Both the position numbers and the translations under genes were made by a program. Positions 1 through 9,086 of a stretch of DNA of 64,000 nt are shown here, piece after piece. Each line of letters starts with the position of its first letter. The stretch's first letter is position 1. A model generated the notes under the pieces. It worked only from the letters and a program-made list of their open reading frames with translations. It ran no database searches and was not told where the DNA came from. The stretch spans positions 1 through 64,000 of the forward strand of contig JAPOKJ010000003.1 in NCBI GenBank assembly GCA_029977705.1. Reading direction: 5' to 3'. This stretch comes from Burkholderiales bacterium (GTDB lineage Bacteria; Pseudomonadota; Gammaproteobacteria; Burkholderiales; Burkholderiaceae_E).

Positions 1-1089
1 AAGGACACCGACGAATTCGAGCAGGACGGATCCCAGAACACGCCCATGCCCGAGTACTGCAAGCGCTTTGCCGCGCGCGGGTATGTGTGCTTTTCGGTCG
101 GTTACCGGCTGACCCAGGAGTTGCCGGGCCCGCAGGCCCTGCCAATCAAGCGCGACCGTGAGCGTGTGGCACGAGGTCGCATCGACTACGTACGCGAACT
201 GCTCGGCCTGCCGCGGGCCAGCGACCAGGAATTGCTCGAGGGTACCGAGGCGGTCTTCCAGGACGTGGCCCAGGCCTTCCGCTTCGTGCACGCCAATGCC
301 GCGCGCTGGCAGATCGATACTTCACGGATCGCCATGGGCGGCTTTTCGGCCGGTGCCTTCGCGTCGCTCTATGCTGCCTATGCGCTGGGCATGCCGGCCG
401 CAGCGATCATCTCGGTGTCGGGCGGCATGGACCCGGCCGATGCCGGGTACTACGTGCATGGCACCCGTGGTCAGCCCCCGGTGCTGATGTTTGCTGCCGA
501 GCACGACCTGCCTGGCATCAATGAGCGTACCCAGAGCTTCGTCGATGCGGCGGTGGCGACGGGCATCGGTGTGCGTCGTTACCATGTCCCCGGCAAGCCG
601 CACTTTTATGATTACAACTCACCGGTCGAGTTGCGCCAGTCCACCCTGCGCGGCGCACCCCAGAGCGGTTCGCTCGAGTCGGTGCTGATCGATTTTCTCG
701 ATCGCACGCTGCAGCCGCCGCGGGTCAACGAAGAGATCCTCGAGGCCTTTGCCCAGGCCTGGAGCCGCCACGACATCGATGCCCTGATGTCCTTCATGAG
801 CGAGGACTGCATCTTCCACACCTCGGCCGGCCCCGATGCCAGCGGCACAAGAGTGGTCGGGCGCGATGCGGTACGCACTGCCTTCATGAAGGCCTGGGCC
901 GACATCCCCGATGCACAGTGGACGCGCGCCCGCCACGTGGTGGCCGGCTCGCGGGGCCTGTCAGAATGGACCTTCACCGGCACGCGCGCCTCCGATGGTG
1001 CCCGCATCGAGGTTGATGGCTGCGACCTGTTTACCTTCGAGGGCGACAAGATCCGCGTCAAGGATTCCTGGCGCAAGCAGCGCCTGTGA
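1..1089 (+). CDS. Alpha/beta hydrolase fused to a C-terminal SnoaL/NTF2-like domain (5' partial)
   Basis: The reading frame is open to the left edge, so the gene starts upstream and 362 residues are visible. The first ~240 residues are an alpha/beta-hydrolase: a strand with GYVCFSVGYRL, the nucleophile elbow GGFSAGA (Ser near base 349) and a late His in GKPHFYDY (about base 601). The oxyanion HGG segment would lie off the window. From about base 727 a second domain begins with NEEILEAFAQAWSRHDIDA and ends KVKDSW-like, typical of SnoaL-like NTF2-fold proteins. The first half resembles carboxylesterases of the HSL/BD-FAE type. The substrate is unknown. The fusion is in one uninterrupted frame. 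It is followed after 61 bases by a convergent small gene. Confidence 0.8.
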   Translation, partial: KDTDEFEQDGSQNTPMPEYCKRFAARGYVCFSVGYRLTQELPGPQALPIKRDRERVARGRIDYVRELLGLPRASDQELLEGTEAVFQDVAQAFRFVHANAARWQIDTSRIAMGGFSAGAFASLYAAYALGMPAAAIISVSGGMDPADAGYYVHGTRGQPPVLMFAAEHDLPGINERTQSFVDAAVATGIGVRRYHVPGKPHFYDYNSPVELRQSTLRGAPQSGSLESVLIDFLDRTLQPPRVNEEILEAFAQAWSRHDIDALMSFMSEDCIFHTSAGPDASGTRVVGRDAVRTAFMKAWADIPDAQWTRARHVVAGSRGLSEWTFTGTRASDGARIEVDGCDLFTFEGDKIRVKDSWRKQRL

Positions 1090-1150
1090 GCAGTCTCAGT
1101 GCCGCGAGCGAATACGGGGGAAGGCGGCCCTGAAGAAGGCGAGCCCGGTT

Positions 1151-1528
1151 TCACTGCGGCTTGCCCAGTTGCCGGAACTCGTTGAGCAGGTAATGGTCTG
1201 CGGGGTACTTGTCACACGCCGTCGCCTGCTCGGAGAAGATGATCAGCAAGGTCGCCTCGCCCGGGCGGGAGGCCCGTTCGCCGCATTTCTCGACCGCCTG
1301 CGGCAGGTCGATGAATTCGCCGACGCCCAGCCCCTTGAAACTTTCCTCGACGCGCACCCGCGCTGTGCCCTCGGCCGAGACCTCGGTGACCATGCCAAAG
1401 GCCGCAACACGGGCCCCATTGATGGCATCTTCGGTGGTCTTGGCGCGAAACTCCGGCGTAAAGCAACTACAGGCCGCAGCCTCGCCAAGGGGCAGCAGCA
1501 GGCACAGTGCAAGGAGCAGGACGCGCAT
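1151..1528 (-). CDS. Secreted TIMP/NTR-like small protein
   Basis: A 125-residue protein with a clear type I signal peptide (MRVLLLALCLLLPLGEAAA). Predicted cleavage falls directly before CSCF, so the mature protein would start Cys-x-Cys. An N-terminal CxC followed by a segment like GARVAAFGMVTEV is the hallmark of the netrin/TIMP (NTR) fold, which bacterial secreted proteins also carry. Two further cysteines (VEKCGER and ATACDKY) could pair with the N-terminal ones. I chose the ATG at 1528 rather than the longer upstream frame because it puts the signal peptide at the N-terminus. The residue before Cys does not fit a lipobox. Function is unknown; a periplasmic location is inferred. Confidence 0.65.
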   Translation of the reverse strand: MRVLLLALCLLLPLGEAAACSCFTPEFRAKTTEDAINGARVAAFGMVTEVSAEGTARVRVEESFKGLGVGEFIDLPQAVEKCGERASRPGEATLLIIFSEQATACDKYPADHYLLNEFRQLGKPQ

Positions 1529-1716
1529 GAGGGAATCTCGATGGCGCTGCGCAGGGACTGGTTTCATCCCCACGAAGCGACTGGGCCATTATAGGCCGGG
1601 CCACATACCCGGTGCCACCCCCTCCAATCGCCGGGTGCGGATCGCGCGCCTGCCTGCCCGGCCCGGATGCGCCACAATCGCCCTACCACCGGCCTGCCGG
1701 TCTCCCGGCCCGAACC

Positions 1717-2637
1717 ATGTCCCCACCTCCCTCCGTCTTTCTTCTAGGTACCCTCAGCTATCTGTGCGCCTCGCTGCTGTGGGGGCTGAACCTGCCGCTG
1801 ACGGGGGCCCTGCTCAAGCACTTCGATCCCTTCTGGGTGTCGCCCTGCCGCTACCTGATCGCCTCGCTCGCGCTCGGCCTGCTGCTGATGCTTTCCTACG
1901 GTCCGTCCCAACTGCGTTCGCCGATTCCCCTGCTGCGCGTGCTCTGGCTGAGCCTGTCGGTGGCGGTGTTCCTGGTCCTGTACAACCTGGGTCTGTACAC
2001 CACCCATCCGATCACCGCCGCCGCCATCAGTGCCGGCGCACCGATCTATGTGGCCGTGGTGTCGCGCGTGATGACCGGCGCCCCCCTCGAGAAAGGCTTC
2101 TGGGTGGCCAGCATGCTGACCCTGTTGGGTGCCGGTATCGCCATTGCCGGCCGTGCCAGCAGCAGCGGGCAGGGGCTTGCCTTTCGCGGTGGCGAAATCC
2201 TGCTGGTGCTCTCGATCATGAGCTGGACGGTCTACTCCATCCTGGCGCAGCGCTGGTTCACGCCCGACACCCCGGCATTGCGCAGGACCTACCTCAGTTC
2301 GGTCGGCGCCATTCCCTGGCTGCTGGTGTTCTGGGGCCTGGCCCGGGCGAGTGGTCTGGCGGGGCCCCCGAACCTGTCGCCGAGTCCGCAGGCCTGGGGC
2401 ATGCTGTTGGTTGCAGCCATCTTTTCAACGGCTCTGGCCACCGTGGCCTGGAACATGGGCGTGGCGCGCCTGGGGGTGCAGACCGGCGGCATGTGGCAGA
2501 ACATGGTGCCGGTGTTTGCCGTCGTGATTTCATTGATCTTCTTCGGTGTGGAGCCTCGTGCCGAGCAGATCACCGGGGGCCTGGTGGTGCTGGCAGGCGT
2601 GCTCTACATGCAGTGGCGCAAGATGCGTCCCTCCTGA
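1717..2637 (+). CDS. DMT-superfamily permease (EamA type)
   Basis: A 306-residue membrane protein with about ten hydrophobic helices in two EamA-like repeats: the first begins LLGTLSYLCASLLWGLNLPL and the second begins at GEILLVLSIMSWTVYSI. Features typical of drug/metabolite transporters include the short first helix ending in LPLTGALLKHFDPFWV and the conserved late segment ALATVAWNMGVARLG. The ATG at 1717 starts just before helix 1; a longer in-frame extension from 1612 is Pro-rich and unlikely to be translated. Substrate cannot be read from the sequence. It is transcribed away from the secreted NTR-like gene across a 188-base gap. Confidence 0.85.
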   Translation: MSPPPSVFLLGTLSYLCASLLWGLNLPLTGALLKHFDPFWVSPCRYLIASLALGLLLMLSYGPSQLRSPIPLLRVLWLSLSVAVFLVLYNLGLYTTHPITAAAISAGAPIYVAVVSRVMTGAPLEKGFWVASMLTLLGAGIAIAGRASSSGQGLAFRGGEILLVLSIMSWTVYSILAQRWFTPDTPALRRTYLSSVGAIPWLLVFWGLARASGLAGPPNLSPSPQAWGMLLVAAIFSTALATVAWNMGVARLGVQTGGMWQNMVPVFAVVISLIFFGVEPRAEQITGGLVVLAGVLYMQWRKMRPS

Positions 2638-2692
2638 GGCCGCTCCGACCCTCATGTGCGCCTGCCACGATCCAGTTCAACCGAAGTAAGCG

Positions 2693-3163
2693 ATGAGCCT
2701 GCAAAGCGTACGCGCCTATTTTGAGCGCCATCAAGCCGACGTCCCCATCATCGAAACGCCCGAGATCACCGCCACCGTGGCGCTGGCGGCCCAGGCCCAC
2801 GGCGTCACGCCGGGACGCATTGCCAAGACCCTGGCCTTCAGGCTCAAGGATGAGCGCGTGATCCTGCTGGTGGCTGCCGGCGATGCACGCATCGACAATG
2901 CCGGCTTCAAGGCTGCGTTTGGCAAGGGCAAGATGCTGGGGGCACACGAGGTGGAGACCCTGACCGGGCATCCGGTCGGCGGCGTCTGCCCTTTCGGTCT
3001 GGCCACCGACCTGCCCGTCTTCCTGGATCGCTCCCTGCTGGCCTACGACGAGGTGCTGCCCGCCGCCGGATCGATCAACAGCGCCGTGCGCATCAGTCCT
3101 GCACACATGGCTGAATTGACCCTGGGCCAGTGGGTCTCGGTTTGTCAGGTCGCAACGGCCTGA
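2693..3163 (+). CDS. YbaK/aaRS-associated-domain deacylase
   Basis: A 156-residue single-domain protein of the YbaK/ProX (INS-like) family, which hydrolyses mischarged aminoacyl-tRNAs in trans. Visible family features are the N-terminal VRAYFERHQ, the IAKTLAFRLKDERVILLVAAGD strand-loop containing the conserved Lys, and the later GGVCPFGLATDLPVFLDRSLL segment with the G-x-x-x-P-F-G signature. Length matches the family. The exact tRNA/amino-acid specificity (Cys-tRNA-Pro, Ala-tRNA-Pro or another) cannot be judged here. It lies 55 bases downstream of the DMT permease on the same strand, so co-transcription is possible. Confidence 0.85.
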   Translation: MSLQSVRAYFERHQADVPIIETPEITATVALAAQAHGVTPGRIAKTLAFRLKDERVILLVAAGDARIDNAGFKAAFGKGKMLGAHEVETLTGHPVGGVCPFGLATDLPVFLDRSLLAYDEVLPAAGSINSAVRISPAHMAELTLGQWVSVCQVATA

Positions 3164-3240
3164 CCCCCTCTGTGCCCGAGAATCGAGCCCGCTTCCCCCT
3201 CTCAAAGCTCCCCCCAATACCGCCCTACCCGGAGTTGCCC

Positions 3241-4239
3241 ATGAACCTACGCATCCGCAGCGCGTCACTGACTGCAACCGTCGCCCTCCTGCTCGGCGCA
3301 TGCAGCCCGCTCAGCCCGTCGGGCGACGGTGCAGCCCCTGCGGCACGCAGCCCGGTGATCGACGTGCCCTCGGTGGTACCAGCCGATATCCTGGCGCGCC
3401 TGAAAGCGATCGGCCCGGTGGTGGCGCCGCCGGCCACGGCCCCCTTGTACACGCCCTTGCAACAGCGCGAACCCTATGCCGGCGCACGAATCGCACGCAA
3501 CGAGCGCTATGGCGACGACGCACGGCACCGGCTCGATGTCTTCACCGGCCTGGACAAATCGCTGGGCAAGCCGGTATTGGTCTTCGTGCACGGTGGCGCC
3601 TTCATCGCCGGCGACAAGCGTACCGGCGACAGCCCCTTCTACGACAACATCGCCCTCTGGGCCGTGCGCAACGGCTTTGTCGGCGTCAACATGACCTATC
3701 GGCTGGCGCCCGCCCACCCCTGGCCCGCTGCGCAGCAGGATCTGAACGCAGCGCTCCAATGGGTCAGGCAGAACATCCTGCGCTTTGGCGGCGACCCCGG
3801 GCGCATCGTGCTGATGGGACATTCGGCCGGTGCGGCCCATGTGGCGCAGTACCTCGGTCATGCGGGCTTCCATGTGGCGCCCGGAAGTGGTCTGGCCGGC
3901 GCGGTCATGATCTCGGGCCTGTTCGACACCACCACCGCAGACGCCAGCCCCGCACTGCAGGCCTACTTTGGCAAGGACAGAAGCCTGTATGCGCAACGCT
4001 CGGCCCTGCCCGGCATGCTGCAGTCCAGGGTGCCGATGTTCATCGCCTGGGCCGAACTGGATCCGCCCGACTTTCACCGCCAGGCCGAACAGGCCGTGGC
4101 GGCCCTGTGCGCGCAGGGCCGCTGCCCGAAAGCCTACAGGCTGCTCGGACACAGCCACATGTCGGAGGTTTATGCCATCCATTCCGAGGATGAATCGCTT
4201 ACAGGAAACTTACGCGATTTCATTCGGGCGCTGCGCTGA
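3241..4239 (+). CDS. Lipoprotein alpha/beta hydrolase (HSL/BD-FAE-like esterase)
   Basis: A 332-residue protein starting MNLRIRSASLTATVALLLGAC; the lipobox LGAC puts the lipidated Cys at residue 21, so it is probably anchored in the periplasm. The hydrolase core has the oxyanion HGGAF motif, the nucleophile elbow GHSAGA and a C-terminal His in LGHSHMSEVY. This arrangement is typical of the hormone-sensitive-lipase/kynurenine-formamidase-like esterases. The start at 3241 is chosen because it gives the signal peptide. A longer frame from 3130 would overlap the previous gene. Substrate unknown. Confidence 0.8.
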   Translation: MNLRIRSASLTATVALLLGACSPLSPSGDGAAPAARSPVIDVPSVVPADILARLKAIGPVVAPPATAPLYTPLQQREPYAGARIARNERYGDDARHRLDVFTGLDKSLGKPVLVFVHGGAFIAGDKRTGDSPFYDNIALWAVRNGFVGVNMTYRLAPAHPWPAAQQDLNAALQWVRQNILRFGGDPGRIVLMGHSAGAAHVAQYLGHAGFHVAPGSGLAGAVMISGLFDTTTADASPALQAYFGKDRSLYAQRSALPGMLQSRVPMFIAWAELDPPDFHRQAEQAVAALCAQGRCPKAYRLLGHSHMSEVYAIHSEDESLTGNLRDFIRALR

Positions 4240-4317
4240 AAAGCCCGGCGGGCGGCAGGCCCGGCGATGTAAAATCGGGGCTATCCAAGCATCCCCACCA
4301 TCCCACCCCTGCCCCCC

Positions 4318-6912
4318 ATGAACAAGCTCCATCGCAAGTCCCTGCCCGGGACCGCCCTCGACTACTTTGATGCCCGCGAGGCGGTCAACGCCATCCAGGC
4401 CGGTGCCTGGGACGGCTTGCCCTACACCGCCAAGGTGCATGCCGAGAACCTGGTGCGTCGCGCCGATCCGGCCATCCTGGCCGAGTGCCTGACCCAGATC
4501 GTCGAGCGCAAGCGCGAGCGCGATTTCCCCTGGTTCCCGGCGCGCGTGGTGTGCCACGACATCCTGGGCCAGACTGCACTGGTCGATCTGGCCGGCCTGC
4601 GCGATGCGATCGCCGACCAGGGCGGCGACCCTGCCCAGGTCAACCCGGTGGTGCCGGTGCAACTGATCGTCGACCACTCGCTGGCCGTGGAATGCGGTGG
4701 CTACGATCCGCAGGCCTTCGAAAAGAACCGTGCCATCGAGGATCGCCGCAACGAGGACCGTTTCCACTTCATCGACTGGACCAGCCGCGCCTTCAAGAAC
4801 ATGGAAGTCATCCCTGCGGGCAATGGCATCATGCACCAGATCAACCTGGAGAAGATGTCACCGGTGGTACATGCGCTCGAGGGGGTGGCCTTTCCGGACA
4901 CGCTGGTGGGTACCGACAGCCACACCCCCCATGTGGATGCACTGGGCGTGATCGCCGTGGGCGTGGGTGGCCTGGAGGCCGAGAACGTCATGCTCGGCCG
5001 CGCCTCCTGGATGCGCCTGCCCGACATCGTCGGCGTGGAACTCACCGGCAAGCCGCAACCTGGCATCACCGCCACCGACATCGTGCTGGCCCTGACCGAA
5101 TTCCTGCGCAAGTCGAAAGTGGTCGGCGCCTATCTGGAGTTCCGCGGCGAAGGGGCCTCGGCACTGACCCTGGGCGATCGCGCCACCATCTCCAACATGG
5201 CGCCCGAGTACGGCGCCACCGCCGCGATGTTCTACATCGACGAGCAGACCATCAGCTACCTCAAGCTCACAGGTCGCTCCGACGAGCAGGTCAAGCTGGT
5301 CGAGACCTATGCCCGGCACACCGGCCTGTGGGCCGACAGCCTGAAAGGGGCGCAATACGAGCGCACCCTGCAGTTCGACCTGTCGAGTGTCGTGCGCAAC
5401 ATGGCCGGTCCGTCCAATCCGCATGCCCGCGTGGCCACCAGCGACCTGGCGGCCAAGGGCATTGCTGCCCCCTGGCAGAGCGTGCCCGGCCAGATGCCTG
5501 ATGGTGCGGTGATCATCGCCGCCATCACCAGTTGCACCAATACCAGCAATCCGCGCAATGTGATCGCAGCCGGCCTGCTGGCGCGCAATGCCCATCGCCT
5601 GGGCCTGACCCGCAAGCCCTGGGTCAAGTCGTCGCTGGCACCGGGATCCAAGACCGTGGCGCTGTACCTCGAGGAAGCCGGCCTGAAGAAAGACCTGGAA
5701 GCGCTCGGCTTTGGCATCGTCGCCTTTGCCTGCACCACCTGCAACGGCATGTCGGGCGCGCTCGACCCCAAGATCCAGCAGGAGATCATCGACCGCGACC
5801 TGTATGCCACCGCCGTGCTCTCGGGCAACCGCAATTTCGACGGCCGCATCCACCCCTATGCCAAGCAGGCCTTCCTGGCCTCGCCGCCGCTGGTGGTGGC
5901 CTATGCGCTGGCCGGCACGGTGCGCTTCGATATCGAAAAGGATTCCTTCGGCACCGGCCCCAATGGCCAGCCGATCCTGCTCAAGGACCTGTGGCCCAGC
6001 GATGCCGAGATCGATGCGATCGTGGCCAGCAGCGTCAAGCCGCAGCAGTTCCGCGATGTCTACATCCCGATGTTCGAGCAGCGCGTGAGCAGCACGGCAG
6101 CCGTCAAACCTCTCTACGACTGGCGCGCGCCCAGCACCTACATCCGGCGCCCGCCGTATTGGGAAGGGGCACTGGCCGGTGCGCGCACGCTCAAGGGCAT
6201 GCGGCCGCTGGCGGTGCTCGGTGACAACATCACCACCGACCACCTCTCGCCTTCCAACGCCATCATGCTGGACAGCGCCGCTGGCGAATACCTGGCCAAG
6301 ATGGGCCTGCCCGAAGAGGACTTCAACTCCTACGCCACGCACCGCGGCGACCATCTGACGGCGCAGCGCGCCACCTTTGCCAACCCGACCCTGCTCAACG
6401 AGATGGCGGTGGTCGATGGCAAGGTCAAGAAGGGCTCGTTGGCGCGCATCGAACCCGAGGGCAAGGTGACCCGCATGTGGGAGGCTATCGAAACCTACAT
6501 GGCCCGCAAACAGCCGCTGATCGTGGTGGCCGGTGCCGACTATGGCCAGGGCTCCTCGCGCGACTGGGCGGCCAAGGGCGTGCGCCTGGCTGGCGTCGAG
6601 GCGATTGCGGCCGAGGGCTTCGAGCGCATCCACCGCACCAACCTGATCGGCATGGGGGTACTGCCGCTCGAGTTCAAGCCCGGTGTGAACCGCAAGACGC
6701 TGGCTATTGATGGCACCGAAAGCTTCGATGTGATCGGCGAGCGCAAGCCGCGCGCCGACCTGACCCTGGTGATTCATCGCCGGAATGGCGAGCGCGTCGA
6801 GGTACCCATGACCTGCCGCCTCGACACGGCCGAAGAGGTCTCGATCTACGAGGCTGGTGGTGTGCTGCAGCGCTTTGCGCAAGACTTCCTCGAGTCCTCC
6901 AAGGCCGCCTGA
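4318..6912 (+). CDS. acnD: 2-methylisocitrate dehydratase, Fe/S-dependent (AcnD)
   Basis: An 864-residue aconitase-family protein, matching AcnD in length and start (KSLPGTALDYFDAREAV). AcnD dehydrates 2-methylcitrate in the methylcitrate cycle of propionyl-CoA oxidation and needs PrpF to make the usable cis isomer; prpF follows 42 bases downstream. The three 4Fe-4S ligands are visible as Cys406 (TSCTNTSN) and Cys472/Cys475 (CTTCNG). The swivel domain carries GADYGQGSSRDWAAKG. No good Shine-Dalgarno sequence precedes the ATG, but a TAAAAT hexamer near 4269 could be a -10 element giving a short leader. prpB, prpC and prpR are not in the window, so the rest of the cycle must be elsewhere. Confidence 0.95.
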   Translation: MNKLHRKSLPGTALDYFDAREAVNAIQAGAWDGLPYTAKVHAENLVRRADPAILAECLTQIVERKRERDFPWFPARVVCHDILGQTALVDLAGLRDAIADQGGDPAQVNPVVPVQLIVDHSLAVECGGYDPQAFEKNRAIEDRRNEDRFHFIDWTSRAFKNMEVIPAGNGIMHQINLEKMSPVVHALEGVAFPDTLVGTDSHTPHVDALGVIAVGVGGLEAENVMLGRASWMRLPDIVGVELTGKPQPGITATDIVLALTEFLRKSKVVGAYLEFRGEGASALTLGDRATISNMAPEYGATAAMFYIDEQTISYLKLTGRSDEQVKLVETYARHTGLWADSLKGAQYERTLQFDLSSVVRNMAGPSNPHARVATSDLAAKGIAAPWQSVPGQMPDGAVIIAAITSCTNTSNPRNVIAAGLLARNAHRLGLTRKPWVKSSLAPGSKTVALYLEEAGLKKDLEALGFGIVAFACTTCNGMSGALDPKIQQEIIDRDLYATAVLSGNRNFDGRIHPYAKQAFLASPPLVVAYALAGTVRFDIEKDSFGTGPNGQPILLKDLWPSDAEIDAIVASSVKPQQFRDVYIPMFEQRVSSTAAVKPLYDWRAPSTYIRRPPYWEGALAGARTLKGMRPLAVLGDNITTDHLSPSNAIMLDSAAGEYLAKMGLPEEDFNSYATHRGDHLTAQRATFANPTLLNEMAVVDGKVKKGSLARIEPEGKVTRMWEAIETYMARKQPLIVVAGADYGQGSSRDWAAKGVRLAGVEAIAAEGFERIHRTNLIGMGVLPLEFKPGVNRKTLAIDGTESFDVIGERKPRADLTLVIHRRNGERVEVPMTCRLDTAEEVSIYEAGGVLQRFAQDFLESSKAA

Positions 6913-6954
6913 AGCCTGCCGCCCTTCACCGCATCAAACGCATACGGAGTTTCC

Positions 6955-8136
6955 ATGGCCCATGCCCCGCAATTCAAGGTTCCCGCCACCTACATGAGAG
7001 GAGGCACCAGCAAGGGCGTGTTCTTCCGCCTGCAGGACCTGCCCGCCGACTGCCAGGAGCCGGGTGCCGCCCGCGACCGGCTGCTGCTGCGCGTGATCGG
7101 CAGCCCTGATCCCTATGGCAAGCAGATCGATGGCATGGGTGCAGCAACCTCCAGCACCAGCAAGACGGTGATCCTGTCGAAAAGTACCCGCCCGGACCAT
7201 GATGTCGACTACCTGTTCGGTCAGGTCTCGATCGACAAACCCTTTGTGGACTGGAGCGGCAACTGCGGCAACCTGTCAGCGGCGGTCGGGCCGTTTGCGA
7301 TCAGCAATGGCCTGATCGATCCGGCGCGGGTGCCGCGCGATGGCGTGGCCGTGGTGCGCATCTGGCAGGCCAACATCGGCAAGACCATCATCTCGCACGT
7401 GCCGATGACGGGCGGCGCGGTCCAGGAAACCGGCGACTTCGAACTCGATGGCGTCACCTTCCCGGCCGCCGAGGTGCAGCTCGAGTTCATGGATCCGGCA
7501 GCCGAGGAGGAAGGCGCCGGGGGCTCGATGTTCCCGACCGGAAACCTGGTCGATGACCTGGTAGTGCCCGGTGTCGGCACGCTCAAGGCCACGATGATCA
7601 ATGCCGGCATTCCGACCATCTTCGTCAATGCCGAGGCGATCAACTACACCGGTACCGAGCTTCAGGACGACATCAACAGCGATGCCAAGGAACTGGCCAT
7701 GTTCGAAACCATCCGGGCCCACGGCTCGCTGCGCATGGGCCTGATCAGGGACCTGTCCGAAGCGGCCACGCGCCAACACACGCCCAAAGTCGCCTTCGTG
7801 GCCAGGCCCAAGGCCTATGTCTCCTCGAGCGGCAAGCCGGTGGGTGACCAGGATGTCGATCTGCTGGTCCGTGCGCTGTCGATGGGCAAGCTGCACCACG
7901 CGATGATGGGCACCGCTGCGGTGGCCATCGGCACCGCCGCCGCCATTCCGGGCACGCTGGTCAATCTGGCAGCGGGCGGAGGCGAGCGCGCCGCCGTGCG
8001 CTTCGGTCACCCCTCCGGCACCCTGCGCGTGGGTGCACAGGCCAGCCAAGAGGGCGGCGAGTGGGTCGTCAAGAAGGCCATCATGAGCCGCAGCGCCCGA
8101 GTGCTGATGGAGGGCTGGGTGCGCGTACCCGGCTGA
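6955..8136 (+). CDS. prpF: 2-methylaconitate cis-trans isomerase PrpF
   Basis: A 393-residue PrpF-family isomerase. Typical segments are the N-terminal YMRGGTSKGVFF, the DGMGAATSSTSKTVILS stretch, NCGNLSAAVGPFAI containing the active-site Cys, and the late HHAMMGTAAVAIGTAAAIPG. It isomerises the product of AcnD so that a 2-methylisocitrate-forming hydratase can use it. It follows acnD by 42 bases with a GGAG ribosome site before ATG 6955, so the two are an operon. The PrpF family also contains LigU/GalD, the 4-oxalomesaconate tautomerases of gallate and protocatechuate 4,5-cleavage; position beside acnD argues for PrpF here. Confidence 0.93.
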   Translation: MAHAPQFKVPATYMRGGTSKGVFFRLQDLPADCQEPGAARDRLLLRVIGSPDPYGKQIDGMGAATSSTSKTVILSKSTRPDHDVDYLFGQVSIDKPFVDWSGNCGNLSAAVGPFAISNGLIDPARVPRDGVAVVRIWQANIGKTIISHVPMTGGAVQETGDFELDGVTFPAAEVQLEFMDPAAEEEGAGGSMFPTGNLVDDLVVPGVGTLKATMINAGIPTIFVNAEAINYTGTELQDDINSDAKELAMFETIRAHGSLRMGLIRDLSEAATRQHTPKVAFVARPKAYVSSSGKPVGDQDVDLLVRALSMGKLHHAMMGTAAVAIGTAAAIPGTLVNLAAGGGERAAVRFGHPSGTLRVGAQASQEGGEWVVKKAIMSRSARVLMEGWVRVPG

Positions 8137-8158
8137 TCGGCGGTGCTTGCCTGCCGAC

Positions 8159-8187
8159 GGCCCGGCGCCGGCTCATGCGGCCGGGCC
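8159..8187. terminator. GC-rich hairpin between convergent prpF and rhodanese genes
   Basis: Inverted repeat GGCCCGGC (8159-8166) and GCCGGGCC (8180-8187), an eight-pair GC stem with a 13-base loop, sits in the gap between two converging genes. There is no U-run on either side, so intrinsic termination is uncertain. Confidence 0.4.
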
Positions 8188-8205
8188 CTGGCTCATGCGG
8201 CCGGG
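8171..8205. repeat. 20-bp-period tandem duplication at the rhodanese stop codon
   Basis: The 15-base string GCTCATGCGGCCGGG occurs at 8171-8185 and again at 8191-8205. The second copy contains the stop codon (tca at 8193-8195 on this strand) and last codons of the rhodanese gene. The first copy is a duplicated, now untranslated version of the gene end. Confidence 0.8.
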
Positions 8206-9086
8206 TCACGGTCCATTGGCAGCTCGTGCCGGTTGGCCCACTCGTTGAGCGAATGGTCATACACCGACCAGGCGTCGTGCCCCAGCAGGTTGAGCACGAA
8301 GGCGGTCACCGTGGCGGCGATGCCCCCGCCGCAATACGAGATCACCGGTTGACCGGGCCGCACGCCGGCAGCGGCCAGTTGCGCCCGCAAGGCCTCATCC
8401 GACAGAAAGCGTCGCGTCTGCGGATCGATCATGTCGCGGGCTGGCGCGTTGACACTGCCGGGGATGCGACCGGGGCGACCATAGTGGGTGCCGCCGGTCC
8501 CCTGATGCTGCTCACGGCTCAGGGCATTGACCAGACAGGCCACGCCCTCACCGATCGCCGCCTGCACGGCCAGCGCATCACTGAGCACCTCGGGCCGGCG
8601 CTGCACCGTGTAGTGCTCGGGCGCAAAGGATTGGTGGCCCGCCTGTACCGGTCGCCCTTCCTCGAGCCAGCGCTCGAAGCCGCCATCGAGCAGGGCCAGT
8701 TGCCGGTGACCGGCGGCATGCAGCACATACCAGACCCGTGTCACCGATCCGATGTAACCATGCCCGTAGAGCACGATGCGGTGCGCCGGTGAAATCCCGA
8801 GCCTGCCCAACAGGGCCTCGATCTGCGCATCACCAGGCATGGTGAAGGGATAGGGCCCGAGCGGATCGGACAGGTCGCTGGCCATGTTGATGTAACGGGC
8901 CCCGGGGATGTGGCGCTCGAGGTAGGCCGGCAGGCCACTGAGCACTTTTGATGGCCCGACCGGCTGGAACACCAACTGCGCGCTGCAGTCGATGATGCGC
9001 AGGTCGGGATCGGCCAGGTGCTCCTGCAGCCACTGCGGGCTGACCAGGGCTTCAGACCTTCTGGATCGGATGACGGGATCGGACAT
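8193..9086 (-). CDS. Two-domain rhodanese-type sulfurtransferase
   Basis: A 297-residue tandem-rhodanese protein of the thiosulfate/3-mercaptopyruvate sulfurtransferase type. The N-terminal domain starts VSPQWLQEHLADPDLRIIDCS and includes HIPGARYINM and the inactive-loop segment VLYGHGYIGS. The C-terminal domain has NALSREQH, RIPGSVNAP and the catalytic loop YCGGGIAAT with Cys252. The CGGGIAAT loop differs from the TST consensus CRxGxT and the MST consensus CGSGVTA, so donor preference is not assigned. The ATG at 9086 precedes the first conserved strand; the in-frame extension to 9200 has no family character. Confidence 0.88.
   Translation of the reverse strand: MSDPVIRSRRSEALVSPQWLQEHLADPDLRIIDCSAQLVFQPVGPSKVLSGLPAYLERHIPGARYINMASDLSDPLGPYPFTMPGDAQIEALLGRLGISPAHRIVLYGHGYIGSVTRVWYVLHAAGHRQLALLDGGFERWLEEGRPVQAGHQSFAPEHYTVQRRPEVLSDALAVQAAIGEGVACLVNALSREQHQGTGGTHYGRPGRIPGSVNAPARDMIDPQTRRFLSDEALRAQLAAAGVRPGQPVISYCGGGIAATVTAFVLNLLGHDAWSVYDHSLNEWANRHELPMDRDPAA

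Noticed and set aside
1209-2696. A 495-codon forward open frame over the NTR-like and DMT genes
   Set aside because: It overlaps two supported genes and encodes an Arg/Pro/Ala-rich shadow protein.
4858-6882. A 674-codon minus-strand open frame opposite acnD
   Set aside because: AcnD is certain from its cluster cysteines; the reverse frame lacks any recognisable domain.
6955-8136. LigU (4-oxalomesaconate tautomerase) for the protocatechuate pathway
   Set aside because: It belongs to the same family, but its direct partner is acnD and its length and position fit PrpF; a moonlighting role cannot be excluded.
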